Shown here piece after piece: positions 43,474 through 54,328 of a stretch of DNA of 64,000 bases (its first letter is position 1; the number at the start of each line of letters is the position of its first letter). The notes under the pieces are model-generated. The model worked only from the letters and a program-made list of their open reading frames with translations. It did not search any database and had not been told where the DNA came from. The position numbers and the translations under genes are program-made. Source of the DNA: Ophiocordyceps camponoti-saundersi (nom. inval.) (lineage: Eukaryota; Ascomycota; Sordariomycetes; Hypocreales; Ophiocordycipitaceae); the NCBI GenBank assembly GCA_003339415.1, contig PDHQ01000008.1, forward strand, positions 310,001-374,000. The letters are read 5' to 3'.

Positions 43474-45671
43474 ATGCCTATCCGCGTCAAGGCACGGCCT
43501 CTGCCGGCCCGCGACTTGAGCCCCGTCTCGGCCCGGGCCGACTTCGATCTGCCCGACATGAACGATAAGGACTCATTTCGTCGGGTTGCAACGAAGCTCT
43601 CGGCGTAGGTCATCCGGGGCCTGCTGCCATGTCTTGCCCTTCGCCGCTGACTGTTACTGTCCGTCTCCTAGCTACTTCGTCGACGCCATCGACATGCCCA
43701 GCACTTTCGAGCAGCTAAGGACCACTATTGCTGGCAACTGCATCGGCGAACTTGTTGATCATCTTCACAACAATCCCTTGAACCTTGCTACCGTTCATGC
43801 TCTCCTGTCAGCATCTTCTCCATCTCTCTTCTCTTATGGGGACTACCCGTCTGGGTGCTGACCTTTTCAACTCAGCGCCCTACGATGGCACTATGCCGCT
43901 GATCACGCCCATGTCGGGCTCAACCAGACCCGCTCCAATGCCTGTGAAATCGTCGCCTGGCGTTTTCTCTCCCGCCTCTCGGAGCAAGAGGCCATGGACT
44001 TTTGTCTCTACGAGATACCCGACGACGACCACGACGACGACGCTCCGCCGCAACGTGATAACGAGGACTTGGAGACGGCACCGCTACTGCCGCGAGCGAC
44101 CTTTCAGTCGTATGCCGTCGGCAGCTCGGCCAAACGCATTCAGCTACAGGGTTCCCTTCACCATCTGACGGCTGAGGGGGGTGAAGATGACGTTGACCCA
44201 ACTGCAGCTTTCAAGGGTCTCAATGCCCTCGAGATCGCCACCGTTGCCGACGCCAAACGTTTCCTCAGTCAGCATGTCGTTCAGAAAATCGTCAGCGGCA
44301 TTTGGAACGGCGACATCATCTTCTGGGATTCGCTCTCGGTTCATGCCACCAAGAAGCACCGCTTTTACGACCCCATGACTTCGGATCCCTTTTCTCGCTT
44401 GCGCGTCCCAAAGTACCTCAAGAGTTGGGAAGTTCTCTTTTTTGCCGTCTTCCTCTGTCTTTATTACACGGTCTTGGTCGCTCGCGTGGAGAGCCACATC
44501 ACCGGCGCCGAGGCAACACTGTTTGTGTGGATCGCCGCCTTCGCCTATGATGAGCTGAGCGAGTGGCTCGACGCTGGCTCCATCTTCTACGCGACCGACA
44601 TTTGGAACCTGTTTGACATGATCATGATTCTCATCGGCTTCGTATTCGCCATCTTGAGTAAGTCGCTTTAACGAGCCCCCATGCTCCTTGCCAGGCTAAC
44701 GCGCTTTCCAAGGGGGAATCGGGCTCTTTCGCGGCGACGACGCCATGATCGGCCTTGCCTTTGACGTGCTCTCCCTCGAGGCCCTCTTCATGATGCCGCG
44801 TATATGTTCCATCCTGAGTCTGAGCCCGTATTGGGGAACGCTAATCCCCTGCCTCAAGGAAATGGGCAAAGACTTTGTCAAGTTCATGGTCTTGGTTGTT
44901 ATCGTATACCTGGGCTTCTTGACAACCTTTTCCCTCATCGGACGTGACTCGTTTCCGTTTTCCAAGATGACTGGCATCTTGACCAGCATCTTCTTCGGCT
45001 CGAGCTCTGTTGGTCTCGACATCATGAGCCAAATCGATCCCATATTCGGTCCGCCCCTAATGCTCATCTTCGTGACCCTGACGTCGATCCTGCTGATGGG
45101 ATCTCTCACGGGTATGCTGTCCAACAGCTTCTCGCGCGTCATCACACATGCAAAGGAAGAATACCTATATGTCTACAGCGTCTACGTCCTCGAGGCGTCG
45201 ACGAGCAACCGGCTCACCCATTTTTACCCGCCCTTCAACCTCATCGCCCTCGTCATCTTCCGCCCCTTCCGACTCGTGTTTGCTAGGGACGAGAAATTTC
45301 GCGTCGGTCGCATCGTGTTGCTGAAGATTACACACCTGCCTGTTGTAGCGGCCATCCAGCTCTACGAACTCATCAAGAGAAAGATCAAGCCTGGTCGGTC
45401 CGCCGTGCTTAAGGGGTCACGGAAGACGATCCGGGGAGGGGCAAAGACGCAGGCGGCCCGGGGGCTACCGTCATCGGGCTACGATCGACGGCTTTGGCAG
45501 CAGCGAGACCGGGACTCGAGGGCCGACGACAGACGAGAGGAGGACGATTCGGAGGCTCCGACGCTCATGGAGGTGCAGCTGACGGAGATGAATCAGAAGA
45601 TTGACAAGCTTACGTCGATGGTCAAGGACTTGCAGGCAGGCCAGGCCGTCGAATGGGGAAAAAGGGGATAG
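43474..45671 (+). CDS. YVC1: Vacuolar TRP-type calcium channel, YVC1-like
   Basis: Four exons: 43474-43604, 43672-43806, 43876-44657 and 44713-45671. Introns are 67, 69 and 55 nt and phases agree; 668 aa, close to yeast YVC1. The N-terminal cytosolic domain contains CEIVAWRFLSRLSEQEA and FCLYEIPDD, typical of fungal TRP channels. Six to eight hydrophobic segments follow, starting VLFFAVFLCLYYTVLV, including a pore-region block around MTGILTSIFFGSSSVGLD and a long last helix. The C-terminus is basic and then a coiled coil (MNQKIDKLTSMVKDLQ). The family releases Ca2+ from the vacuole in response to osmotic and mechanical cues. Confidence 0.92.
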
Positions 45672-46238
45672 GGTAGTCTTGAAGGTGGAAGAGGTTTGAC
45701 CTTGAGGTCTTGGTACTTATCCTAGATGCTTACATACAGTTGTTACCAAGATAGCAATAGAGCAGTGCTGTTATCACGCGGTGAGAGGAGTGGTGCAGGT
45801 GATGAGCACTGCGGATCCTTTCATGTCTATGTATGCTCATAACATCCTGAGTTGCCAATATCCTCTATCCGTAGTAAGAGGGGGGTAACGCGAGGCTTAC
45901 TTAGCCGGGCCGGAGCCTCGAGCGTATGTATGTATGTATAGTCTACACTCGACGAATAGTAATGAAAAATCGTGCATAAAATACCTTGAAGCTCTCGAAA
46001 TTTTATTATTTAATAACTACCTAGGTAGGTAGTAAGAATTGAGAGCGAGTGACCAATAAGCTACCTACCTATAAAGGACAGGAATGTAGCGAGAATACAG
46101 CCTTGTATCCGTACATACGTGAGGTTGTACATATAATACCGGGACATGAATACATACTACATACCTATGTATGTATGTATGTATACACACCCGTGAAAGA
46201 GCTTTCAAAGGCGCTTTTCAATACAGAGTAGCGGCATG
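45672..46238. other. Intergenic region with tetramer repeats
   Basis: No gene. ATGT arrays near 45925 and 46165-46182, and a CTACCTAGGTAGGTAG palindromic tract near 46017. Confidence 0.6.
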
Positions 46239-48461
46239 TCATTCCCATGTGAGGATCCAATCTCTGTCCTTTATGCTGACCTCGCTGGCAAGACGGTAGT
46301 TGAGGAAAGACTTGTAGGCGAAGGCTGTCTTCCCGGGCTCGACGCATTTTGCGTTGATCGTGACCGCTGGCGATGGTTTAGTCCAAAAGGTCTAGCTAGC
46401 TCTTGGAGAAGCAAGGGGTGGGTGGAATCAACTCACTGGCTTCCTGTGCGATGTCTTCGCCCCAGCTCTCATCAGACTTCAAGCCTACAATCTTCATCCT
46501 GAAATCGGAAAGACCGGGACGCTCGTCTGAAGCGAAATCGAGATTGGCCTTGTAGGCGTGTCTCGTAGGAGTGGGCCTATTCAGTCGCCAGAAAGACTTC
46601 TTCCCAAGACCAGAGACGGCGAATGACGTGTAATTCTGCTCATTGCTCAAGTCGTTGACGAAGAGGTGCAGTGCCGCGGAGGCGATGCTGCAGTCCGGCA
46701 TTGGGGGAGCCTTGGCAGCCGGCGATGAGGCGGTCTTGGCAGCCGGCGATGGCGATGGGTCTTCTTTGGGGGACAGCAGTGGATTGAACTTGTCGAAGAA
46801 ATCCTGATTGATCCGCCTGGAGAGCCTGTTCACCCTTGCAAACGCGTTTTGCGGGTTCTTGGCGAGTTTTGCGATCAATTTCTGAGCGGCGGTGGTCATC
46901 CTCCACTTGGTATCCATGAGATCCGCAATCTGATCTTCGCTCAATATCCTGACCCTGTCCGCATTCGCCGTGAATTCCCAGACTTTGACGATACCGCCGA
47001 GGAGAAAGACGGCCGCATCTTCTGCTTGTGCGTATACGGGGATTTCCTGCTTCAGGGGGAAGCCCGGGACGGTCGTGTAATCGTCGAGGAGCGTTCCGTA
47101 GGCGAATTCGTGTTGGCATACGTTGTCGAGGAACTCGTCGCTCCAAGATTTGGCTTCGAGGATGGCTTGCTTGGCCGGTGTAGAGTTGGATGTGGATCTG
47201 GGTTTCAATTTCTGCCCGACGGCGCCCGCGTAGAATAGATCGAACTTGACGTGTGCTTGCTTGTCGAGCTTATCCATGCTGGTGTTTGCTGACGCGCTGA
47301 CTTCGCCCTGGAAACCCCAGGCGCCCCCCAAGGCGGCGGCCATGCCTGTCATGATCTCCGTCTTGTTTGCATTCTCTTTGGCTGTGACGATGACTCGAGC
47401 CGCTAATTTCCCGCCCTTGTCGAAGCCTTTTTGGGCATGGGATCAGCATCACGAGCATGGTCTGATGAGAGGCGAGTGCGCTTACCGCGGACCCATTTGT
47501 CGCCAAACGCGAGGGCAAAGTCCCCCTTGTTCTCCTCGTAGCTATCCAGATTGAAAGACACCGGTCGAGGTAATTCTTCCTGTTTGGAGAAATCGATCGT
47601 GGCCAAGTAGATCAAAGACTCGGAATTAAACTGATATGTGTCAGTATGTACATGCCGTACGTCCTTTGCCCGGTGGAAGAGAAGTGGTTGAATTACATAC
47701 CAACGCCTGGTCGAGATAGTTGCCCGATAGAGCCGAAGTTGTTCCCCAGCCAGAGAGGGTGGCAGAAGCGCTGATGCCAAGAGACTTGATATACTTTGTA
47801 TAATTACGCTCAAGGTCCCATTGCTTGGTGAGCTTGCCATTGCACCAATTGACCGTCTCAACGTGCCTTTTACCGCGTGACTTGACCTTGCCGTCAGTAA
47901 GTTGGCCCAAGTCCTCTTCAGGTTCGATAACCGGGCTAGAGTCTTGGTCAGACATATTCGTATCAATAGACCAGTAGCCTTTACTGGCTTCGCCGCCTTT
48001 CGTATCTCCTCTTGGTGGCACAAAGTCGAATAGTGCATTTTCTTCGGACCCAACAGGCTCCTCCCTTTTGTAGATGTCTTCGTCGTCTTCTTCTGTGTCG
48101 TCTTCGTCAGTCTCATACGTGTCCAATCTGTAGTAACTTTTGGTCTCTGAAGTTCTGCTCGGTGCCGTAAAATTGTAATGGCCGTCTTTGTCGGGTTTAA
48201 TATGCAGCCTCCTCTTCTTGAGACTGGCCGCTAGTTCCTCGAGTTCAACGGAAAACTGCAGAGCTCCTTTACCAAGGAAGGTATTGTAGCTATTCGAAAA
48301 AGTTAGCACCGTTCCCTTTGAAGTCGTAGGCCGGTGCAGTACCCCTGTCCGGGAGACAAGAGCCTGCTGTAAGGCACCCTGCGCGGCTCCTGTCCAAGGT
48401 CAAATGCCTCCAAAGGCAGGGCGAGCAAGGCCAACGCAAGAGATTGAATGATGCCCTTCAT
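46239..48461 (-). CDS. Secreted 656-aa protein, possible MACPF-like pore former
   Basis: Five exons: 48461-48343, 48289-47701, 47630-47486, 47426-46437 and 46366-46239. All introns have GT-AG ends and keep phase. The last exon is short but reads as clear coding sequence ending ILTWE. A signal peptide (MKGIIQSLALALLALPLEA) opens the protein. An acidic disordered part comes next, then a core containing FGDKWVRGFDKGGKLAARVIV, which resembles the GdxFV-x-G-x-x-GG block I associate with fungal MACPF-like secreted proteins, followed by alternating hydrophobic strands and a helical region. If it is MACPF-like it could form membrane pores; that is inference, and other folds are possible. No second toxin component lies beside it. 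Confidence 0.7.
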
Positions 48462-50278
48462 GGTGTTTTCCAAGAGATTTATTCAGCTTTGCAAAGTTGA
48501 AAGTGTTCAGGACGAGGGTGACTGTACCGAGAAAGAGGTTGGACCGAAGCCAGTACTTATACGCTGTCTTTCACCTCCAAGGCCTGGAAATGACGGAAAT
48601 TCATGTTCTGGCCAGTAGTTGCAGCATCACCCATGTAAGCTTCACGAGACAGTTTGCCCCAGCGTTCTGCCACCGCCACTTCAAAGCCCAGGAAACCTGC
48701 AATTTGAAAATACGAACCCACCTTGGCTTACGACGATGCACTATCGTTGCCTCCTAACTGACTTTGCGGTCCATTCATTATTGGTATCGTGTTACCGGGC
48801 TTCATGCCGAAACTACGCCGCCTCGTCGTGGACTCATGACTCGAGAGCCGTCGAGTGGAAAGAAGCCCTGGCTTGGTTCACCGAGACTCGTAATGTGATG
48901 ACAGAAGTGAAAGTGCCCTTCAGATGTTGTGTCTGGGATCATCCTGCCTGTCCTCTCACGATAAGCTTATTTGCCAAGATCCACTACTGTAATGTTTGGC
49001 ATGTTGACAGGACCACATTATGAACTACCTTCTTTCCCCACAAGAAGAATCTCGACAATACATAAGTCCAAGCATGAATCTCCAACTGTTATTACATACG
49101 AGGAAGCTGGTACGCTGTTGCAGGGGGCAGAACGAGGTGCTTAGCTACCCGCCTACTTGGACAAGTAGGTAGCAACATGGTTACCGAGACAGATGTGTAA
49201 GACGAGGTGAGAAAGACAGCGGAACAACTTATATATACCTGCCTATATAACGTGGAGGCCGTCTTGGAGCCTGGGAGATACAAAATCTAGACAGTTCAAG
49301 TCAGAAGGACCATCCTGCCTACGATGTTTCCTCGTAAGCAATGGAACGTGAGAAATGGATCGTCGGAGTAAGGATCTTTCAACTCTGACATTATTCTGGT
49401 CACCTGACATCAACTTGACCTCCCTCTCATGTCGTACCACGGAACGCGCATCCTGGACAAAATATGTGGCAACAATCAAGTTCATAGGCATGAAAGCCTT
49501 GATGGATGTAATCAATTGATCAGGTCAATCTGCCCCATTTTCATAATCTGGTTGTATTGACTCGACTTTCAAGGAACGACGAACAGTAGTAGTATGACGG
49601 CTACTTTTGCCCTCCTGAGACCGACCCTTGACACCAACAACCCATGAATTAGCCTTCGGTTACAATCCACAGCACAAGAGAGGCAAATGCAAGGTCAGCG
49701 GCTGAAAGGGAACGGAGTCCAGTATGAGCAGGGGGGTTTATAGTCCTCCTCTACCCGACCACTGGAAGGACAGGCATAAATCAATTCACCGGAAACTAGC
49801 GATCAACTAGGTAGTAGGTAATGCAGATGCACTCCATTTGCCTACCTAGCTTCTACCGACCATGGTAACCAGTGGGTCTTACTATCTACAAGTATGTTAG
49901 ACACTACGGACACGGCTAGCATGAAGTTGATGAATGAGGAGAGGAGAATCGGCTCACCTGTTACTACTGAAAGGGGATGCTAGGCCTCAGATTGCGAAGG
50001 GACACCTTTTCGCCCAATGGTTGATTTGTGGGAAATGTTGACAGCATCATCGTCATCTCGTCATCGTCATCATCAAGGGGGGGGGGGGGGGGGGGGGGGG
50101 AACCCCCCCCCCCCCAACAAAAACCACACACGAATCGCGCGGTCGGCCCCAGGGGAGGGTCGGCTGTGCGTGCAACCACCCCNNNNNNNNNNGCTAGGCT
50201 ACTGATGAGCGAGTGCTTTGTCGCGAGTATGTGTGCGTTTGTTTGTTCTTCTTCTTTTTTTTTTTTTTTTGTTTTTGT

Positions 50279-50314
<36 letters not shown>

Positions 50315-51302
50315 ACAATCGCCCGCGCTAACCAGACGATAATCATCAACGTCTGGGGTTTCCAGTAGTAGGTAAGGTTTTGAGGGTTTTCAACCCTAAC
50401 CCTGTACCAGGTATCAAACGCAGAGGCGGACCTGGATACCTACAGAGGCAGTCTCTGTGTATTTGAATTGCTATATTGAAAGCCAAGGCGCTTAGTTTTA
50501 GGGATTACATGACGAAGACCCACGTGACCAGCACCCATCCCTTTCCTCTCTTCCCGACACCACTCTTGAGCTCACTTGTATATGATTGAATCACTCTTTT
50601 TCCCTCTCTATGACGGTCGTGCCTTTAGCTCGCCCGTTATATTGAGGGGGGTCAAGTGAAGGCCGCAGCTTAGTAGGCGCCGGGAATGGGAGCCCAGCTT
50701 CCGGATCTATGCCGGAGCATAGACCTAGACTCGATCGAGCATATCTCGAGGCTTTATGCCTGGACATGTCTGCTTAATCTTTCCTGACATGCTGTGAAAC
50801 GGCATGATCTACTCACATGACTCAGTCACGTGGGCTGCGCATATGTACTACCAGTACGGAGTTAGTTCACACGCAACTCTTAGCCTCTCCACACCACCAG
50901 CAGAGCTGGAGATGGCAAAAGCATTATACCGATATGCTCATCCCTGGTACCCTGATAGCGTGCTTTTATAGAGGGGTCGGAGGATATCCAGGAACCTCAA
51001 CCTTGCAATCTCCTGATATCTGCCTCGTAGCATTTCAGGGGCTATAATCGCATCCGGTGACACCTACCTGACTTCGCCACGTTAGGCGTTCTAGATACTT
51101 GGATATCCAGTCAGAGAGTCGTCATCTTTCTTCTCTCACATATTGTACATACAACGAAGTCTATATAACGAGGACTCTATCATGGTTGCGAGAAGAAAAC
51201 GTCCAGAGCTTCCTCAGCTTCAAAACCTTGCAGCACCTGGCTATCACATATCGCTTTCATCAATCATTTCTTTTCACTACCGTGGACTGTTCACTCGTTG
51301 CA
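48462..51302. other. Large intergenic region containing a sequence gap
   Basis: No supported gene in 2.8 kb. Contains scattered AGGTAG tracts (49160-49175, 49808-49820, 49840-49850), G and C homopolymers with a 10-N gap, and a telobox-like CCCTAACCCT at about 50393. The last 200 bp are the promoter and leader of the subtilase gene. Confidence 0.6.
50080..50313. other. Assembly gap flanked by homopolymers
   Basis: Ten N lie at 50183-50192. To the left is a G run of about 21 followed by AA and a C run of about 13; to the right are a T run and a G run of about 36. Probably a scaffold join with homopolymer artefacts; true length unknown. Confidence 0.9.
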
Positions 51303-52934
51303 ATGTTCCGTCTCGAACACGCCTTTCTCTTAGGCCTAGTCGCTGCTTTACCTCAAATTTCCCCATCAGCCGGGGTTGCCCCAACTAGTACAAATCAGCA
51401 GCAGCAGCAAGCGGAAAGTTTGCCCCTTTCTGGATTCCCCCGACATGTCATCACCCTAAAGCCCGACTTGTCCGATGACGTAGCAAAAGCGCATTATGAA
51501 TGGCTCGAGAGTCTCCCTCCTGGCGATCATGGCCCCTCTGGTCCACAAGGGGCCTATCATTACGGCAGGTTCCGCGGTTACTCGGGAAACTTCAACGACG
51601 AGGCCGCCGAACAGATAGGATCAAGGGATGAGGCAAGAAGACATTTCAATGACCCCTACCAGAAGTTTCCAAGTATCTGATTTCCTTCGAAAAAGGTCAG
51701 GAGCATCGAGAAAAACCGAGTGCTGGAAATCGGAAGTATCCCAGGCTGGACAACCCAGGAGGAGGCCCCTTGGGGACTAAGTGACGTAAGTCCGGCCAGT
51801 TCGAAGACCAAGGACCGATATGCCTACGATCCGCGCGCGGGCAATGGAACGTTTGCCTATGTCATAGACACTGGCATCAACTCGTTGCATGAGGATTTCG
51901 GCACCCGCGTTGTCGAAAACGTGTGCTTGGCGAAAGAATGTGAATCACAGAAATATCAGCGCACTGGACGGTTTCAAGGCGATATCTCTTGCCATGGTAC
52001 TCACATCGCCGCCACCATTGGCGGGACAAAGTATGGCCTGGCCAAGCAGACTCACATCATCGACGTCAGGATCTTCAGTATCCATACACGTAAAGGCATA
52101 AGATATACTAGTACCGATAAAGCCGCGATGCAGAAGGCGCTGTACTGGGTTCTGACCGATGTTGAAACAAAAGGAAGACAGGGAAAGTCTGTCATCAACT
52201 ACACGGCCGGTAAGGCGAATGCCAACGTCTGTCCGCCGATATCTCATATCCAGCCTGACTCTTTTCTCCTAGGCCCTGCATGTGATGTTGAAAAGTTCAA
52301 AACGTACAAAGAGTGCAAAGACTTTAGCATCGATCCCGGCTTAGAGCAGGCATTTCGAGACGTGTTCAAAGCAGGTATCCTACCTGTAGTCGCCGCCGGT
52401 AATCTAGGCTTACCAGCGAAATGGTCGTCGCCAAACGGTCTGCCCGAAGTCATCACCGTCGGCGCCATAGACAAGAATCATCAAGAGGCAGGTTTCTCCA
52501 ACTTCGGCCCAGCAGTGGACATCCTTGCCCCCGGCGTGGGAATCAAGTCTGCAAGTTGTGGCGGCAGACAAGATGCAATATCGTTAGACGGTACCTCTAT
52601 GGCTGCACCCCATGTGACCGGCTTAGCTCTTTACCTCCTATCCGTCAGCGATATCAAAACCCCAAAGGAGCTTAAAGAGGCTATCCTAGAAATGGCGGTT
52701 GATGATGTCAAGGTCTTGAAAGAGGGCACATTCGGCCTCGGTAAAGGCAAGGTGCGCGAAGAAAAGAGTCGCAGCCCTCGGAAGAGGCTCTTCAACAACG
52801 GTGCCTACCACGTGCGAGCTTCTGGTCCAGTTGCACAGTCGCACTCCGCAGGGCAGCCTAAACCACAGCCGACGAAGACTGGGCCAGCTGGACAGCGAGC
52901 GAAGCATCGGCGAACCGGGCAGCCACCCGGATAA
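51303..52934 (+). CDS. Secreted subtilisin-like serine protease (proteinase K clan)
   Basis: Exons 51303-51632, 51696-52209 and 52273-52934 give 501 aa. The first intron needs a GC-AG donor (GCAAGA) to join the I9 propeptide (FRGYSGNFND...) to its normal end RSIEKNRVLEI. The second intron is 63 nt, stop-free and in frame, so an unspliced reading also exists. Signal peptide, inhibitor I9 prodomain, then S8 catalytic domain: Asp168 in VIDTG, His210 in CHGTH, Ser390 in GTSMAAPH and oxyanion Asn325 in AAGN. The usual SLGG substrate-pocket strand is replaced by NYTAG, followed by an insert with two Cys. A Pro/Lys-rich tail extends past the domain. Homologues such as Pr1 degrade insect cuticle; that role here is inference. 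Confidence 0.87.
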
Positions 52935-53485
52935 GATAACGCCACAATTCCCGCTGCCCTGCCCCTCATGATGACGGTCCGCTGGAGCAGGCATTTGGAA
53001 GAAGACGGGCTTGGGAAAACAGAGAGGGAAAGCGAGGGGAAGGTCTTCAGTTCTTGACAGTTGAGAACGACTCGGAAGTCTGCGCCCTCAGACGTGAGTG
53101 ATATGCTTCGTTGTCGATAGCCACATCCCTTTCGTCCTGTTTCTCAACATGCAATTCACACGATTCGGTTGGATAAAAGCAAGTATAGGCTGTCCCTGAC
53201 AACTAGATGGCCATGTCACCTCCATATCTACCTACCTACCTGGGCCCTGTCTACCGTACAGGAGTAGTTGCCAGTCTGGAAGTTGCTGCTGCTCCCGCCG
53301 GGCTCAAGTAGACCTCCTCCTCAAGATATGAAACTGATGACAAAGCAAGTGATCGAATGCGGCTGCGACCCCCTGACCCCGGCAGCTTTGGTCTCTAATA
53401 CAACCTCCGTCCCATCTTCATCGTGTCGCGTGTTTTTTCTTGCCTCTTACGGCAGCTTGCCGTAGAGAAGTAGGCGGGATTCGAT
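52935..53485. other. Intergenic region
   Basis: No gene. A CTACCTACCTACC tract lies near 53228-53240. Confidence 0.5.
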
Positions 53486-54328
53486 ATGTCTCTCGACTAC
53501 GCTGGCTCCAGCTCCGAATTCTCACGCATCGGAAAAGGCTTGGTGATCAAGACACCGCGTCAAGTTCAAGCAGAGACACGCCTTTTCAACAAGATCAATC
53601 ATAGCTTCGCTGTGGAGTTGGAGATTCTCAAGATCCTGCAGACACATCCCAGAATCGTCAAGTCGGTGTTCGCGCAAGGGTTACATACAAAAGGTGCACT
53701 TCAAATTAACCGGGTGTGTAGATGTCACGGCCGGAACGAGGGAGAAGGGGATCCACGAGCCATTGTCCTTACCGAAGCGAACAAGGGCAACCTTCAGCAG
53801 TATCTGGATAATCACAGTAGTGATGAGATATCTCTAGAGCTTCGTCAGTCGTGGTGTCTGCAGGTCGTTGAGGCTATCGCATACATCCACAGCCATGGCG
53901 TTGTACATTCCGACCTCCGACCAGAAAATTTCCTCGTTCACGAGACCAGTCCGGGCCGCCTCGATCTTTGGCTCTGCGACTTCGGCGGCTCAACTTGTGA
54001 GAGACTAAATCTAGATGGCGGTCAGTTGCCGGACTCGGGATTCTTCGATCCCAGGTCAGATTGGATCTCTACTTGGAAAACAGACAGTTTCAGCGCTGCA
54101 TCGATTCTCTACTCTATCCTGACAGGACACTGGCCATATCGACAACCTGGACCGTTTACCTCTCTGCAGGAGATGGAAGACTACGAGAGCCAGGTGGATG
54201 CCCTTTTCGAACAACGACTCTTTCCAGATGTCGACGGCTTGTTCGCGGGCACCATTATTATGAAATGTTGGAATCATGAATACTCTTCGATGGAAGAGGT
54301 CTTGGTAGAAATGCGAGCCATATCGTAG
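53486..54328 (+). CDS. Small protein-kinase-like protein
   Basis: Probably two exons, 53486-53661 and 53722-54328, giving 260 aa. The 60-nt segment between has GT-AG ends and a TTAAC branch, is stop-free, and would otherwise insert 20 residues where kinase homologues go straight from HPRIVK to CHGR. Kinase landmarks: VIK lysine, ELEILK glutamate helix, catalytic loop HSDLRPENF (Asp123; Ser replaces the usual Arg of HRD), DFG in CDFGGS, and a helical C-lobe. The glycine loop is degenerate. Such short, stand-alone kinases are common and expanded in Hypocreales; targets are unknown. Activity is plausible but not certain. Confidence 0.78.
   Translation: MSLDYAGSSSEFSRIGKGLVIKTPRQVQAETRLFNKINHSFAVELEILKILQTHPRIVKSVFAQGLHTKGALQINRVCRCHGRNEGEGDPRAIVLTEANKGNLQQYLDNHSSDEISLELRQSWCLQVVEAIAYIHSHGVVHSDLRPENFLVHETSPGRLDLWLCDFGGSTCERLNLDGGQLPDSGFFDPRSDWISTWKTDSFSAASILYSILTGHWPYRQPGPFTSLQEMEDYESQVDALFEQRLFPDVDGLFAGTIIMKCWNHEYSSMEEVLVEMRAIS

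Noticed and set aside
50080..50113. G-run / C-run inverted repeat as a possible hairpin or replication element
   Set aside because: Adjacent to a 10-N gap and long homopolymers, so most likely a sequencing or assembly artefact.
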